NCBI GenBank assembly: GCA_947450405.1
Contig: CANFVI010000048.1
Coordinates: forward strand, 1-10,427
DNA: 10,427 nucleotides
Direction of reading: 5' to 3'
Source of the DNA: Flavobacteriales bacterium
GTDB lineage: Bacteria > Bacteroidota > Bacteroidia > NS11-12g > UBA955
Shown here one piece after another: positions 1-7,264 of this stretch. The number at the start of each line of letters is the position of its first letter. Within the stretch, counting starts at the first letter, position 1. A program made the translations under genes and the position numbers. A model generated the notes under the pieces. The model did no database searches and was not told where the DNA came from. It saw only the letters and a program-made list of their open reading frames with translations.

Positions 1-405
1 GCTTTTTGGTTAACTGGCAAAAATAATTGGCCCCCAGAAATTGATATTTTCGAAATGTATGGAGGTCCTGATGGAAATAACATTCACCGTCAAACAATGA
101 CAATTCATGTTGGCAAAGTAGAAACACGCACCAAAAGAATGATTTTAAAATCAATAAAATTGCCTTCAAATACTGATTCAGTATTTCACATTTATGCATG
201 TCATTGGGAACCAAAAAAGATTACCTTCTATACAGATGGGGTGAAAATTAAAACTGTTAAATTAAGCAAGTGGATGAGACAATTTTATAAAGAACCTATG
301 TATTTGATTATCAACAATGCTTTAGATCATAACTACTTACATGAAATAAGCACAGCCAAAATGCCTCAAGATTTCCAAGTTGATTGGATTCAAGTGTATC
401 AATAA
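1..405 (+). CDS. Glycoside hydrolase family 16 protein, 3' part (5' end outside window)
   Basis: The frame is open from the first base and ends at TAA 403-405, so only the last 134 residues are visible. They carry the GH16 active-site signature EIDIFE at visible residues 13-18, with nucleophile Glu13, helper Asp15 and acid/base Glu18, preceded by WPP. Further GH16-like landmarks are a His at residue 36 (TIHVG), the segment HIYACHWEP (about 63-71), a YTDG turn (77-80) and the terminal strand VDWIQVYQ, where GH16 catalytic domains normally end. GH16 enzymes hydrolyse beta-1,3/1,4-glucans or galactans; the substrate cannot be told from this half. No T9SS sorting domain or carbohydrate-binding module follows. 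The first ATG in frame (55) lies just after the catalytic motif, so it is not the start. The N-terminus, signal peptide and promoter are outside the window. The gene converges on rmlA with a 4-base gap. Confidence 0.9.
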   Translation, partial: AFWLTGKNNWPPEIDIFEMYGGPDGNNIHRQTMTIHVGKVETRTKRMILKSIKLPSNTDSVFHIYACHWEPKKITFYTDGVKIKTVKLSKWMRQFYKEPMYLIINNALDHNYLHEISTAKMPQDFQVDWIQVYQ

Positions 406-409
406 TCCA

Positions 410-1279
410 TTAATATTTTCGAGAAACAATTTTCTCTAAATATTCACCGTAACCACTTTTTCTCAATGGTTTTGCAATTTCAATTAATTGTTCAGCAGTA
501 ATAAAGCCTTGACGCCAAGCAATTTCCTCAATACATCCAATTTTAAGACCTTGTCGCTCTTCAATTACTTGAACATATTGACCAGCTTGCATCAATGAAT
601 TGAAAGTTCCAGTATCAAGCCAAGCTGTTCCCCGGCTCATTGTGCGCACTTGTAATTCACCTTTTTCAAGATACACTTTATTTACATCTGTAATTTCCAA
701 TTCTCCCCTGGATGAAGGTTTAAGATTTTTAGCAATGTCTACAACTTGATTGTCGTAAAAATACAAACCGGGAACTGCATAATTTGATTTCGGAAATTTA
801 GGTTTTTCTTCGATACTAATTGCTTGAAATTTATTATCAAACTCAACTACGCCATAACGTTCAGGATCAGAAACATGATAGGCGAATACAATTCCACCAT
901 TTGGATCTACCGAACTATTTAAAGTTTCCTGTAAGTTTGATCCAAAGAAGATATTATCACCCAGAATTAAAGCTACTGAATCATTACCAATAAAATCAGC
1001 GCCCAAAACAAAAGCTTGAGCCAAACCATCTGGAGAAGGTTGAACACAGTATTCAAATTTGCAACCAATTCTCGATCCATCACCCAATAATTTTTCAAAA
1101 TTTGGCAAATCATGGGGTGTAGAAATGATTAAAATTTCATTTATTCCAGCCATCATCAAAACAGATAATGGATAGTAAATCATTGGTTTGTCATAAACAG
1201 GCATTAACTGTTTACTTACAGCCAATGTTAATGGATGCAATCTAGTACCTGAACCTCCAGCGAGAATAATTCCCTTCAT
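410..1279 (-). CDS. rmlA: Glucose-1-phosphate thymidylyltransferase RmlA
   Basis: RmlA (RfbA) converts dTTP and glucose-1-phosphate to dTDP-glucose and pyrophosphate, the first step of the dTDP-L-rhamnose route used for lipopolysaccharide and exopolysaccharide. The 289-residue length matches the family. Visible motifs are the nucleotide-binding loop GGSGTR (8-13) with SKQ just after, LGDN (107-110) with the metal/nucleotide-binding Asp, EEKP (157-160), GELEITD (192-198), WLDTGT (220-225) and the C-terminal stretch IGCIEEIAWRQGFI typical of RmlA. It is the last gene of a minus-strand run, 55 bases after tyrS, and converges on the GH16 gene. rmlB, rmlC and rmlD are not in the window, so this is an isolated copy here; a cell-wall sugar locus may continue to the left. 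Only its 55-base upstream gap could hold a separate promoter; I saw only a weak candidate there. Confidence 0.97.
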   Translation of the reverse strand: MKGIILAGGSGTRLHPLTLAVSKQLMPVYDKPMIYYPLSVLMMAGINEILIISTPHDLPNFEKLLGDGSRIGCKFEYCVQPSPDGLAQAFVLGADFIGNDSVALILGDNIFFGSNLQETLNSSVDPNGGIVFAYHVSDPERYGVVEFDNKFQAISIEEKPKFPKSNYAVPGLYFYDNQVVDIAKNLKPSSRGELEITDVNKVYLEKGELQVRTMSRGTAWLDTGTFNSLMQAGQYVQVIEERQGLKIGCIEEIAWRQGFITAEQLIEIAKPLRKSGYGEYLEKIVSRKY

Positions 1280-1334
1280 GTTGCGAATATATTATTAATA
1301 ATTAAATAGATTAACAAAACCTTACGATGCTATG

Positions 1335-2633
1335 TTAAACTATTTCAACCACATAATATTGTTTTTTGCCTTTTTGAGCCAAAATATACTTTCCATGCAA
1401 CAAATATGAAGCATCAATGATTCCATTAACATCTGCAAATTTCTCTTTATTGATAGAAAATCCATTTGCTTGGATCATTTTTCTTGCTTCGCCTTTCGAT
1501 GCAAATATTTGAGTATTTGTTGCTAAGAAATCTAAAACTCCAATCCCTTGGGTAAAATCTCCAATAGAAATTGTAAATTTCTCCATTCCATCTAAAGATG
1601 ATGAAAGGGTTTCTTCATTGAGGGATAAAAGATCGTCTTTGCTACCATTTCCGAAGAAAATTTCAGTTGCTTTGAGAGCCATTGCTAGGTCTTCATTTGA
1701 GTGTACCCTAACAGTCAACTCCTCCGCCAATGCTTTTTGCAACTCTCTTTTAAATTCATTGCCAACATGTCCATCAATTAAAGACTGTATTTCAACTCTA
1801 GTTTTTAATGAATAAATTTTAATGAATTTGATAGCATCTTCATCTGCAACATTTAGCCAAAACTGATAAAATTTAAAAGGACTTGTTTTCTTTGGGTCTA
1901 ACCAAACATTTCCACCTTCACTTTTCCCAAATTTTGTTCCGTCGGATTTGGTTACCAAAGGCGCAGTAATTGCAAATGCCTCACCACCTTCCATGCGGCG
2001 AATTAATTCAGTACCAGTGGTAATATTCCCCCACTGATCGCTACCACCCATTTGTAATTTACATCCTTCATTTTTGTATAAATGAACAAAATCATAGCCC
2101 TGAACCAACTGATAACTAAATTCAGTAAAAGACAAACCACCTGCTTCTAAACGATTTTTAACGCTATCTTTTCCCATCATATAGCTTACTGTGATATGTT
2201 TTCCAACATCTCTAATAAATTCAAGGAAATTCCAGTCTTTAAACCAATCGTAATTATTCACAAGTTTTGCTGCATTTGAACCATTTTCAAAGTCTAAAAA
2301 CTTCATTAATTGTGCTTTTTGACCTTCCAAATTTGCATTTAGACTTTCCAAATCAAGCAATTTACGTTCAGCACTTTTACCACTTGGATCACCAACCATA
2401 CCCGTAGCACCGCCAACCAAGGCAACCGGTTTATGTCCTGCTTTTTGAAAAAGGGTTAACATCATAATTGGAACCATGTTCCCAATATGAAGTGAGTCGG
2501 CTGTTGGATCAAAGCCAATATAAGCTGTAACTTGTTCTTTGGTTAAAAGTTCTTGTGTACCGGGAATGGCATCATGCAATAAACCTCTCCATTGAAGTTC
2601 TTCAATAAAATCAAAATTGGGTAAAAACGACAT
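1335..2633 (-). CDS. tyrS: Tyrosyl-tRNA synthetase TyrS
   Basis: A cytoplasmic class I aminoacyl-tRNA synthetase that charges tRNA-Tyr with tyrosine. The 432-residue length is usual for the bacterial TyrS type. The Rossmann-fold HIGH-type motif is HIGN (49-52), preceded by YIGFDPTADS. The tyrosine pocket is seen in YQLVQGYD (174-181) and GGSDQWGN (196-203). The KMSKS-type loop is KFGKS (234-238). The C-terminal part (about 365-430) looks like an S4 RNA-binding domain, with RKMIQANG at 384-391 and a short beta-rich tail. All signature residues are present, so it should be active. It starts 6 bases after the stop of the upstream small membrane-protein gene and is followed 55 bases later by rmlA, so it is probably cotranscribed with at least the upstream gene. 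I see no T-box or other leader element; there is no room for one. Confidence 0.98.
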   Translation of the reverse strand: MSFLPNFDFIEELQWRGLLHDAIPGTQELLTKEQVTAYIGFDPTADSLHIGNMVPIMMLTLFQKAGHKPVALVGGATGMVGDPSGKSAERKLLDLESLNANLEGQKAQLMKFLDFENGSNAAKLVNNYDWFKDWNFLEFIRDVGKHITVSYMMGKDSVKNRLEAGGLSFTEFSYQLVQGYDFVHLYKNEGCKLQMGGSDQWGNITTGTELIRRMEGGEAFAITAPLVTKSDGTKFGKSEGGNVWLDPKKTSPFKFYQFWLNVADEDAIKFIKIYSLKTRVEIQSLIDGHVGNEFKRELQKALAEELTVRVHSNEDLAMALKATEIFFGNGSKDDLLSLNEETLSSSLDGMEKFTISIGDFTQGIGVLDFLATNTQIFASKGEARKMIQANGFSINKEKFADVNGIIDASYLLHGKYILAQKGKKQYYVVEIV

Positions 2634-2639
2634 AATAAA

Positions 2640-3074
2640 TTATTCAGAAATTGGCTTTTTCTCTATAGTTTGAGAAATATACTTTTTTAATTCATCCACT
2701 TGTTCATCGTCTAAACCACTGGTTTGAAAACAAACAACTTGTGCAGATTCTTTAATCATAAAATTGATTTCAAAAACCAAGTAATCAATTCTTTGCATAT
2801 AATTCCAAGGTACAAAAACATAGTTTGAAAAGAAATGTTGACGAAATGAGATTCCTTCTTCATTTGCTTTAACAAAATATTCTCCGGTTCTCTTTTTATA
2901 AATTAAAAAAGCTAAAGGTATGGCAACTGAAAGCCATAATATTCCTCCAATAGCATGAAAAATACCATAATGGAAGGCCCATCCCACAAAAACCAAAACG
3001 GCCAGAACAGAAAGTGCTGGCATTTCTGCACGTTTTTTGGGTATGGAAAAATAAATTTCCTTAGAATCGGACAT
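2640..3074 (-). CDS. Small two-helix membrane protein with cytoplasmic-type C-terminal domain, function unknown
   Basis: I do not recognise a named family. The 144-residue product has a short polar N-terminus, two hydrophobic segments (about 19-37 and 40-59) forming a likely helical hairpin, then a basic KKRTG boundary and a soluble domain of about 80 residues. That domain looks rich in beta strands (65-118, including SNYVFVPWNYMQRIDYL), followed by an acidic amphipathic helix (121-139). The layout resembles bacterial PH-like (YcxB/bPH-type) membrane proteins, but this is a fold guess from the pattern, not a motif match. Its ATG overlaps the stop of the upstream T9SS-sorted gene by one base (TAATG), which suggests translational coupling. 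tyrS begins 6 bases after its stop. Confidence 0.8.
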   Translation of the reverse strand: MSDSKEIYFSIPKKRAEMPALSVLAVLVFVGWAFHYGIFHAIGGILWLSVAIPLAFLIYKKRTGEYFVKANEEGISFRQHFFSNYVFVPWNYMQRIDYLVFEINFMIKESAQVVCFQTSGLDDEQVDELKKYISQTIEKKPISE

Positions 3075-3775
3075 TAATCAACAACCAATTTGATGGATTT
3101 ATTACCACAAACTACTGAATAAATTCCTGATTTAAGCAAACGAGAATCGAATGAATATCCTACTTCGTTTTTAGCTAAATCAATATTTAACAATTGTCCT
3201 AAAGCATTATAAACTTTTGGTTGAACCAAACTTGTGATATAAGTTAAACCAGATGTTGGATTTGGATAAACATTCAATTCATTCAAATTGATCATTTTCG
3301 TACCGGCTGAACCTGCAACGCTAATGTTGAATGAACGAATTGTATCAGTGGTTGAATAAGGGATGATTCCAGAAATTTTCGCATAAATCATAATCGCAAC
3401 TTTCAATGGGAAATTACCAGATTCGGTTGGAGTACCTTTTATTACAGCACAGCTAAGCGCTTTTGGCGTAAATGCACAAGATGGATTAAGGCAGTTATAG
3501 GTTAAACCATTAGGCAATCCAAGAAACCCAGTTATTTTCATTGAATCAATGTAAACTTTTACAGATGTAGAACCTTGTTTTACCGTGGTATCTTTAAATG
3601 CAAGAACAGTAATAGATTGCGAATATGCCGTGTTGATTTGAGCATCCTGCAATTTATTGGGAAGAAATCCTGGAGCTTTCAAATTTGAATCAGGGGTACA
3701 AACTTGTGCTTTAGCAAAATTCAGACTCATGCTGATAGTTGCAATTACCAAAAAACTTAAAAACTTTTGTATCAT
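3074..3775 (-). CDS. Secreted protein with signal peptide and C-terminal T9SS type A sorting domain
   Basis: The 233-residue product starts with a clear Sec signal peptide (Lys4, hydrophobic 5-18, probable cleavage after AKA 21-23 or the next Gln). Residues 25-155 form an Ig-like or putative-Ig (He_PIG-like) module with NGLTYNC (89-95), paired cysteines (26, 95, 100, 109) and IKGTPTESG (112-120). Similar 'GLP.GL.Y.C' modules occur in Bacteroidota surface proteins, by my recollection. The C-terminus is a T9SS type A sorting domain: NELNVYPNPTSG (165-176), VYNALGQLL (188-196) and LKSGIYSVV (214-222). The protein is therefore exported by Sec and then across the outer membrane by the type IX system, and is probably anchored or released at the surface. 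No catalytic motif is visible. The gene starts head to head with the TonB-dependent receptor gene and is coupled to the membrane-protein gene downstream. Confidence 0.88.
   Translation of the reverse strand: MIQKFLSFLVIATISMSLNFAKAQVCTPDSNLKAPGFLPNKLQDAQINTAYSQSITVLAFKDTTVKQGSTSVKVYIDSMKITGFLGLPNGLTYNCLNPSCAFTPKALSCAVIKGTPTESGNFPLKVAIMIYAKISGIIPYSTTDTIRSFNISVAGSAGTKMINLNELNVYPNPTSGLTYITSLVQPKVYNALGQLLNIDLAKNEVGYSFDSRLLKSGIYSVVCGNKSIKLVVD
3739..3769 (+). promoter_or_regulatory. Candidate promoter for the TonB-dependent receptor gene
   Basis: On the plus strand, inside the 5' end of the divergent gene, TTG (3739-3741) is followed after 20 bases by AACTTTTG (3762-3769), which matches the Bacteroidota -7 consensus TAnnTTTG at 5 of the 6 fixed positions. 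Transcription would begin near 3773-3776. That would exclude TTG 3767 as the start and favour GTG 3782 or ATT 3803 with a very short leader. The match is imperfect and AT-rich DNA gives such matches by chance. Confidence 0.3.
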
Positions 3776-5920
3776 TGTAGTGTGTTATTAAATTGCTCAC
3801 GAATTTACAAGGAAATTTCTAACAACCTAAAAACTTTTCTTTGTTTATTATTGGTTTTTGGATCTAAGCAGGCTTTTTCGCAAAAAGATACTTCAAAAAG
3901 TACTTTAGAGAATTTCGATTGGTTAAATGAAATTGTTGTAAGCACAAATAAGGACGCCACCAAGTATAAAGAAAGCGTTGTTGGTTTATCTATTCTAAAA
4001 CCCTATTTGATCGAAAATAAGATTATTTTAGACGCTAGCAAAATTGTAAACCAAATTCCGGGAGTTGTTGTGAATGATGGTCAAATAAATATTCGGAGTG
4101 GAAGTGGGTGGAGTTATGGCGCTGGAAGCAGAGTAATGGTTACCATTGATGAAATGCCCATGTTATCTGGCGATGTTGGTTCTGTTCCCTTCAATTTTTT
4201 ACCTACTGAAGGAATTGGTGGAATTGAAGTAATTAAGAACGCTGGATCTGTATTGTATGGATCGTCGGCGTTAAATGGAATTGTGAATATGCGTTCAATT
4301 CCTATATCTAAAAAACCTTACGTCAATATAAATATCAACGGTGGTATTTATGACGTTCCTCAAAATCTAAAATTTACCAAAAACACATTAAGTAACTTCG
4401 GTATTAACGGTATTTACTGCGAGAAAATTAACCAACATTCTTTTGCGTTTACTTGGAATCAATTAAACGACGATGGATACAGAATGGCAGAACGTGATAA
4501 CCGGGTTCGGGTAGGCTGGAAATATGGCTATGAATTTAATGCAAAATCTAAGCTCAATCCTTTAAAATTATGGTTAAACGGTTCTATCCAAAAAGGAGAA
4601 AGTGGATCATTCCTCATTTGGCAGAATGATCAAAAAGGATATACAACACAAGATAGTTCTTATTCATTTAATACAGGTAGAAGATTTAATATTGATCCTG
4701 TAATTGAATGGAATGGCAAAAAATGGAAACATAAATTCCTGAATCGATATTTCACCATAAATAACGACCTTGATAATGGTGATATTAATAATAACCAAGA
4801 CAATAAAAGTGAATTACTTTACAATGAATGGAAAAGTAAGCGTTCATTAAACGATAAAATTGATATCATTTTAGGGGCAGTTTCTAGCAGAACAACCTCA
4901 AATTCTCCATTATTCAATGGTACTCATAACATTCAAAACTTAGCCGGTTACTTTCAAACTCAATACAAATCAAATGGTTGGATTGCTCAAATTGGAACAA
5001 GATATGAACATTATGATTTAGATGGAAATAAACAGTCTAAGCCAGTATTCCGTTTGGGATTAAACAAACAAATATCAAGAGCTACTTTTTTTAGAGCATC
5101 ATACGGTGAAGGGTTTCGCTATCCAAGCATGGCTGAACTTTTTACTACAACATCTACTGGGGCAATAAGTGTACTTCCAAATGGGGAATTAAAACCAGAA
5201 ACTGGAAACAACATTGAAATCGGAGTAAAACAAGGTTTGATATTTAAATCTAGCGCGCTAGGAACCATATCAACTTACATTGATTTTGCCGTTTTCCAAA
5301 ACAAATACCAAAACATGATGGAGTATACTTTTGGCATATGGAAAAGCAACGGGCCCATTCCAGATTTTGGATTTAAAAGTTTAAATGTAGGGAATACAAC
5401 CATTCAAGGTTTTGAAATTGAATCTGCAGGTAGCATAGAGAAAAACAACATGAAACTTCAATGGTTATTGGGTTACACATACGCAAATCCAATTGTAGAT
5501 AACCCAAATTTACCAATCGCAAAATATCCTACTGGACAAGATATTACATTCTCAAATACAGCGGCCAATAATACAAATGTATCAAAATATAGAAATAGAC
5601 ATGTTTTTAGATCTGATTTTCAATTCAGCAAAAAATCTGTTGAATTTGGTATTAGCAACCGCTATCAAAGTGCATTTGAGAATGTAGACTCTATGTTTTT
5701 GAGTTTAATTCAAGGGGTTAAGGAAGTATACCGAAATGGGAAAAATGCTGGCTTAATTACAGACGTTAGATTGGGATACCAACTCAATAAAACCATTAAA
5801 ATTCAATTTCAGGCCAGTAATATTTTTCAAATAATTTACATGGCTAGGCCGGCAGATTATAACGCTCCAAGATTTTTTCAATTCCAAATAAACTATAAGT
5901 TTATTGGAAAGGACAATTAA
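3767..5920 (+). CDS. TonB-dependent outer-membrane receptor
   Basis: A 22-strand-type outer-membrane transporter of about 700 residues. Using the furthest-upstream start it is 717 residues. Signal peptide hydrophobic core LCLLLVFG (25-32) ends at AFSQ (36-39). A TonB-box-like EIVVS (55-59) comes next. The plug domain (about 66-178) has IVNQIPGVVV, INIRSGSGW, VTIDEMPM, IEVIKNAGSVLYGSSALNG and GIVNMRS. The beta-barrel fills the rest, with FRASYGEGFRYPSMAEL in mid-barrel and a last strand FFQFQINYKF, close to the aromatic-ended barrel signature. There is no carboxypeptidase-like N-terminal domain and no SusD partner next to it, so it is not a typical SusC; the substrate (metal chelate, cobalamin, other) is not decidable. 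No riboswitch fits upstream. The start is uncertain: no ATG exists before the signal peptide. TTG 3767, GTG 3782 or ATT 3803 are candidates; the first overlaps the divergent gene by 9 bases. The stop overlaps the convergent gene's stop by 3 bases. Confidence 0.9.
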   Translation: MYHCSVLLNCSRIYKEISNNLKTFLCLLLVFGSKQAFSQKDTSKSTLENFDWLNEIVVSTNKDATKYKESVVGLSILKPYLIENKIILDASKIVNQIPGVVVNDGQINIRSGSGWSYGAGSRVMVTIDEMPMLSGDVGSVPFNFLPTEGIGGIEVIKNAGSVLYGSSALNGIVNMRSIPISKKPYVNININGGIYDVPQNLKFTKNTLSNFGINGIYCEKINQHSFAFTWNQLNDDGYRMAERDNRVRVGWKYGYEFNAKSKLNPLKLWLNGSIQKGESGSFLIWQNDQKGYTTQDSSYSFNTGRRFNIDPVIEWNGKKWKHKFLNRYFTINNDLDNGDINNNQDNKSELLYNEWKSKRSLNDKIDIILGAVSSRTTSNSPLFNGTHNIQNLAGYFQTQYKSNGWIAQIGTRYEHYDLDGNKQSKPVFRLGLNKQISRATFFRASYGEGFRYPSMAELFTTTSTGAISVLPNGELKPETGNNIEIGVKQGLIFKSSALGTISTYIDFAVFQNKYQNMMEYTFGIWKSNGPIPDFGFKSLNVGNTTIQGFEIESAGSIEKNNMKLQWLLGYTYANPIVDNPNLPIAKYPTGQDITFSNTAANNTNVSKYRNRHVFRSDFQFSKKSVEFGISNRYQSAFENVDSMFLSLIQGVKEVYRNGKNAGLITDVRLGYQLNKTIKIQFQASNIFQIIYMARPADYNAPRFFQFQINYKFIGKDN

Positions 5921-7212
5921 AAAATACCCGTAATTTCTTTGTCTTTCAATTGATATATCAACCTAAAATAGCCAATTGCAAATAAAATTCCACCAATTCC
6001 TTGGGTTCTAAGTCCTCTAATAAAATACCTCGTTTCTATTGAAAATATTTCAAAAAACACCAAGCAACCCATAAGCAGCAATGAGGTTAAAAAGATTGCT
6101 TTTTGAAACGCATTAAACAATGTTTTGTTTTGCAAAAAATAAAAAACTACAACTGTTAATGCCGGTATAAAAAATGCAAATGAATAATCGCGTTGATGAG
6201 GGAAAATCAAAGGTATTCCAATGCAAACCAAACTTACCTGCACATAATTGCTGAATTGGTTTTGAGGGATTTTTTTAATTTCTAAAATCAAGTAAGTAAT
6301 TCCTCCTAAAAATGACAACCGCAAAATTTGTGTTAGCCAAAACAATTGACTCACAGATAATTTCGCAAAGTATATATAATATTCTCGTGGCGCATTGATT
6401 GATGTAAAATACTTAGTAAGTATGGCGCCAATATCCATAAATCCGCCTTCGCCAACTTGCACAACATGACTCGTTTGAACTGGATTAATTGCATGCAACC
6501 ACGACAGTAATTCCCTCATAAAATATGCTTTATCAATGAAAAACCATGGAATAAATGTTACAAATAAAACACCAATAAAAATACCCATCATGACTTTAAT
6601 TCGTTTATCAAAAAACAATTTTACATACATGAAAATTGGCAGAATTTTTATATTTATTGCAATCATCATTGGCCACCATTTTAGCCACTTATTGGCTTTT
6701 GGATTGCAAAATGCTTCCAAAATACCAAACAATAAGAAAATTGTTAACTGTCCATAGCGAATATTAATGTGCAACCATCGATAGCCCAAAAAGATCAAAA
6801 TTGAATAAAATATTATTTGTGTAGATGGTTTATTAAAGCTAAAAATATTTAAAATGATTTTTGCAATTCTATATATAAAAAACAAATTCAAAGTATTCCA
6901 TACCAATTTTGCGCAAAGCATAGAAAGCAGAATATTGGGCAATATTGAATCAGCTGGAAATCGATATTCTGGTAACGAAACAAATGGCTGAAGAAAAAAT
7001 GTAAACAATGGTGAATAGTAGTAATGTAAGTATCTTTCGTACACTACTTTACCATCATACATTTCTAAATGATATTTAAATCTCTTGGCTGCACCCATAA
7101 ATACTTCAAAATCGTTGCTATTCGATAATGAGTTAAAAAATGGCCAAAGAATTAGCAATGAAAAAACTAAAACAATTACCCTTGTATACTTTTTAAAATC
7201 AATTGAATTCAT
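5917..7212 (-). CDS. Multi-pass membrane protein, GT87/DUF2029-like GT-C glycosyltransferase
   Basis: The 431-residue product is hydrophobic throughout, with roughly ten membrane segments (first at about 11-28). Near the first external loop it has SNDFEVFMGAAK (32-43), whose Asp34 fits the acidic catalytic position of GT-C enzymes. RYGQLTIFLLFG (152-163) matches the GQ motif of the GT87 (DUF2029) family, followed by INIKILPIFMY (186-196). Later HQRDYSFAFFIP (339-350) resembles the conserved late-loop region of the family. Known GT87 members use polyprenyl-phosphate sugars to mannosylate lipids or polymers in the inner membrane; the donor and acceptor here are unknown. Its own promoter precedes it, so it is likely monocistronic, reading away from the Moco cluster but on the same strand. 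The stop overlaps that of the TonB-dependent receptor gene in a convergent pair. An EpsG-like or other polytopic envelope protein is the main alternative. Confidence 0.72.
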   Translation of the reverse strand: MNSIDFKKYTRVIVLVFSLLILWPFFNSLSNSNDFEVFMGAAKRFKYHLEMYDGKVVYERYLHYYYSPLFTFFLQPFVSLPEYRFPADSILPNILLSMLCAKLVWNTLNLFFIYRIAKIILNIFSFNKPSTQIIFYSILIFLGYRWLHINIRYGQLTIFLLFGILEAFCNPKANKWLKWWPMMIAINIKILPIFMYVKLFFDKRIKVMMGIFIGVLFVTFIPWFFIDKAYFMRELLSWLHAINPVQTSHVVQVGEGGFMDIGAILTKYFTSINAPREYYIYFAKLSVSQLFWLTQILRLSFLGGITYLILEIKKIPQNQFSNYVQVSLVCIGIPLIFPHQRDYSFAFFIPALTVVVFYFLQNKTLFNAFQKAIFLTSLLLMGCLVFFEIFSIETRYFIRGLRTQGIGGILFAIGYFRLIYQLKDKEITGIF

Positions 7213-7221
7213 ATGAATCTA

Positions 7222-7251
7222 CAAATGTAATTAAAAACACAAATTCACCAA
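7222..7251 (-). promoter_or_regulatory. Bacteroidota-type promoter for the GT87-like gene
   Basis: Reading the minus strand, TTG (complement of 7249-7251) is separated by 19 bases from TACATTTG (complement of 7222-7229), an exact match to the TAnnTTTG -7 element of Bacteroidota housekeeping promoters with normal spacing. The -7 element ends 9 bases before the ATG at 7212, so the leader would be only a few bases. It lies in the 52-base gap after the moaC-mogA stop, so the membrane-protein gene can be transcribed independently of the Moco cluster. Confidence 0.55.
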
Positions 7252-7264
7252 TTTTACATTGAGT

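Noticed and set aside
1283..1316. Possible rmlA promoter (minus strand TTG, 23 bases, TATATTCG)
   Set aside because: The -7 element is imperfect, the spacer is at the long limit and the element ends only 4 bases before the ATG; chance match in AT-rich DNA is likely.
1618..1815. Plus-strand frame within tyrS
   Set aside because: tyrS is certain on the other strand and the frame has no recognisable feature.
3800..3825. Possible promoter for the T9SS-sorted gene (minus strand TTG, 15 bases, TAAATTCG)
   Set aside because: One mismatch in the -7 element and spacing too short for the Bacteroidota consensus.
3700..3830. Cobalamin or other riboswitch in front of the TonB-dependent receptor
   Set aside because: There is no untranslated leader; the upstream DNA encodes the divergent gene.
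5905..5950. Terminator between the convergent receptor and GT87-like genes
   Set aside because: The stop codons overlap and no stem-loop with a U-run is visible by eye.
6536..6757. Plus-strand frame of 73 codons with hydrophobic stretch
   Set aside because: It is the antisense shadow of the GT87-like membrane gene; hydrophobic codons on one strand produce such frames.
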